From: Nocardioides sp. | GTDB taxonomy: Bacteria > Actinomycetota > Actinomycetes > Propionibacteriales > Nocardioidaceae | Assembly: GCF_030149505.1 (NCBI RefSeq) | Contig: NZ_JASBRN010000077.1 | Coordinates: 1 to 64,000, forward strand | Length of the DNA stretch: 64,000 bases | Direction of reading: 5' to 3' | Shown here: one piece after another, positions 62,562 to 64,000 of the stretch | How the letters are laid out: the number at the start of each line of letters is the position of its first letter | Position numbering within the stretch: the stretch's first letter is position 1 | Made by a program: the position numbers and the translations under genes | Notes under the pieces: generated by a model | Database searches by the model: none | Told to the model about the DNA's origin: nothing | The model's input: the letters and a program-made list of their open reading frames with translations, nothing else

Positions 62562-63920
62562 TCACACGTCGGGGATGTTCTCCCACAGGTGCCGGAACAG
62601 GCCGCTGGCCGGGACGAGACAGGCCAGGGCGAGTGCCGCGGTCAGTCCCTCGAGCACCTCGGCCCGTCGCGACCACCACGCCGAACGCCATCCGCGCCCG
62701 GTCGCGACGGCCGCGAGGACCACGAGCGCGCCGACAGCCACCGCACCCAGGGCGAGCCACCAGCCCGACCCCTCGGCGAGCGCCGGGGCGAGGTCGAGCA
62801 GCAGCGCCGCCCAGCAGGCCAGTCCGCCCACGCGCAGCAGCACGCGGGCCAGCCGGTGGCGGTAGCTGCGGGCGGCCAGCAGGACCGCGCCGCCGGAGAG
62901 CAGCACGAGCAGGCGTGCGCCGACCACGTCTGCCGACTCCTCGACCGAGGACAGCACGCCGGGCGCGGCCAGGAGCAGCACCGCCAGCACACCGGCCGAG
63001 GCAGCGGTCACGGTACGTGCGCCCTGCTCCGCGACCGCGCGCACGGTCGCGGGCGGCACGACGGTGCGGCCACGGCGGCCGGTCGGCCGCTCCCGCGCCG
63101 ACCACGCGGTGACCGCGAGCCGCTCGACGTCGATGAGCATCTGGTCGGGGACGTCGACGGCGAAGCCGGGCACGAAGCGGGGCGCCAGCATGGCCAGGAC
63201 CAGCAGCACGGCCCACACCAGCTGGGAGCCCGCGCCCACGAGCGCGCCGCCCATGGTCACGAGGAAGAAGCCGAGGCCCACGACGGTCCAGACGCGCAGC
63301 ACCTCCGAGCCGTGCGGGGCGAGCGCCCGCGCGATCGCCGCGGCCACCGCGGAGACCAGCGCGGCGACACCGAGCACGGTGGGCAGCCGTTCCGGCGCGG
63401 GGTCCCAGACGACGGCGTACGCCGCGGCGCCGGCGTACGCCGGGGCGACCAGCGCCCGCGCGGCGGCCCAGCGGCCGACCGGGAGGGCGGCCAGGACGGC
63501 GCCACCGACGAGGACGGCGACCGTGACGTCGCGGAGGGCAGCGCTCGCGGTGGTCGCCGACCAGCCCGCGAGCAGGGCGAGCGCCCCCGCGACCACGAGC
63601 AGGGCGGCCAGCCAGGGACCGCCGTCGGCGCTGCGGCCGGGGCGCTGGGCGTCACGGGCGGGGCGGTCGGGGACGGCGTCGGGCACCACCACGAGCAGCG
63701 ACCCGGGGCGGACCCCGGCGTCGGCCAGCGGCAGGGCGGGCTGGAGCGCGAGGCCGGTCGTGGTGCCGAGCGAGGGCACCGCGGGCAGGCCCAGCTGCTC
63801 GGCGTACTCCTGGGCGACGTCGGCGGCGGTGGCCATGGAGGGGACGACGAGGTCCACGACCCCGCCGGGGCCGTGCACACTGAGCGCGACGACGTCGCCG
63901 GTCCCTGTCCTTGCCGCCAC
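62562..63920 (-). CDS. Second EccD-like type VII secretion membrane protein
   Basis: 452 residues: ubiquitin-like domain ~8-85 ('VVALSVHGPGGVVDLVVPS' onward), then about 11 membrane helices from ~105. The cytoplasmic loop 'DVPDQMLIDVERLAVTAWSARERPTGRR' near 240-268 is typical of EccD. Starts at GTG 63920, with GGAGG six bases upstream; the open frame extends to 63998 but without a ribosome site. It is first in the visible operon and a paralogue of the EccD at 60165-61538. The last 80 bases of the window upstream of it show no separate gene. Confidence 0.8.
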   Translation of the reverse strand: MAARTGTGDVVALSVHGPGGVVDLVVPSMATAADVAQEYAEQLGLPAVPSLGTTTGLALQPALPLADAGVRPGSLLVVVPDAVPDRPARDAQRPGRSADGGPWLAALLVVAGALALLAGWSATTASAALRDVTVAVLVGGAVLAALPVGRWAAARALVAPAYAGAAAYAVVWDPAPERLPTVLGVAALVSAVAAAIARALAPHGSEVLRVWTVVGLGFFLVTMGGALVGAGSQLVWAVLLVLAMLAPRFVPGFAVDVPDQMLIDVERLAVTAWSARERPTGRRGRTVVPPATVRAVAEQGARTVTAASAGVLAVLLLAAPGVLSSVEESADVVGARLLVLLSGGAVLLAARSYRHRLARVLLRVGGLACWAALLLDLAPALAEGSGWWLALGAVAVGALVVLAAVATGRGWRSAWWSRRAEVLEGLTAALALACLVPASGLFRHLWENIPDV

Positions 63921-64000
63921 GGCACCTCCCTTCCCCACCACGGTGCGGTCGACACCGCCCGGCGCCACCGGTCTGCACCGGGTGCTCTCCTGGACCACGC

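Overview
The window is chromosomal DNA from a very high-GC actinomycete. The gene families (WblA, paired ArsA ATPases, MarP, Tad pilus, ESX-type type VII secretion, EccB/EccD/mycosin) and several dispersed intergenic repeats fit a Nocardioides-like member of the Nocardioidaceae; the genus is an inference. Genes are packed in operons with many 1-4 base ATGA/GTGA overlaps. At least six genes appear to have leaderless promoters, with a TANNNT-like -10 box ending 6-7 bases before the start codon.

Left part (1-11 kb). A partial IS1182-like transposase lies on the edge, then a Tad pilus export operon on the minus strand (ssd/CpaE-like, tadA, tadB, tadC). Next come a HAD-IB phosphatase, an intergenic region with strong RNA-like folding potential, a degenerate Fic-fold protein and a SAM methyltransferase. 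A LytS/LytTR two-component system follows, co-transcribed with a small membrane protein and a sodium:solute symporter.

Nitrogen and acetate block (11-29 kb). A secreted protein is followed by an assimilatory nitrate/nitrite block: sirohydrochlorin chelatase, uroporphyrinogen-III synthase/winged-helix regulator fusion (NnaR-like), nirD and nirB; then a NasB-like flavoprotein, a molybdenum nitrate reductase and a NarK-like transporter. The nirB and narK promoters share an exact 15-base direct-repeat motif. The divergent acetate block holds a DUF485 protein, an ActP symporter and acetyl-CoA synthetase, with CRP-like sites and a 22-base palindrome. NhaA and a holin-like membrane protein follow.

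Middle (29-48 kb). MarP protease, CoA pyrophosphatase, TlpA-like lipoprotein, nth and crp come first. Then there is a lower-GC accessory segment (33.2-37.8 kb): a SAV_915 protein, a small helical partner, a WXG protein with a glycine-zipper C-terminus, a polytopic membrane protein (probable immunity), and a sigma factor with a membrane-anchored partner. The conserved actinobacterial order resumes after it: MBL hydrolase, NUDIX, RidA, DUF4177, (BCCT transporter), two ArsA ATPases, WblA, class A PBP.

Right part (48-64 kb). YqeY-like protein, metallophosphoesterase, tRNA-Pro(CGG), asd, ask (with an internal beta-subunit start), DUF5063, recR, ybaB, dnaX, SRP RNA and tRNA-Ser(GGA) are followed by a type VII secretion operon on the minus strand: EccD-like, two WXG100 proteins, a second EccD, EccB and a mycosin that seems to have lost its catalytic triad.
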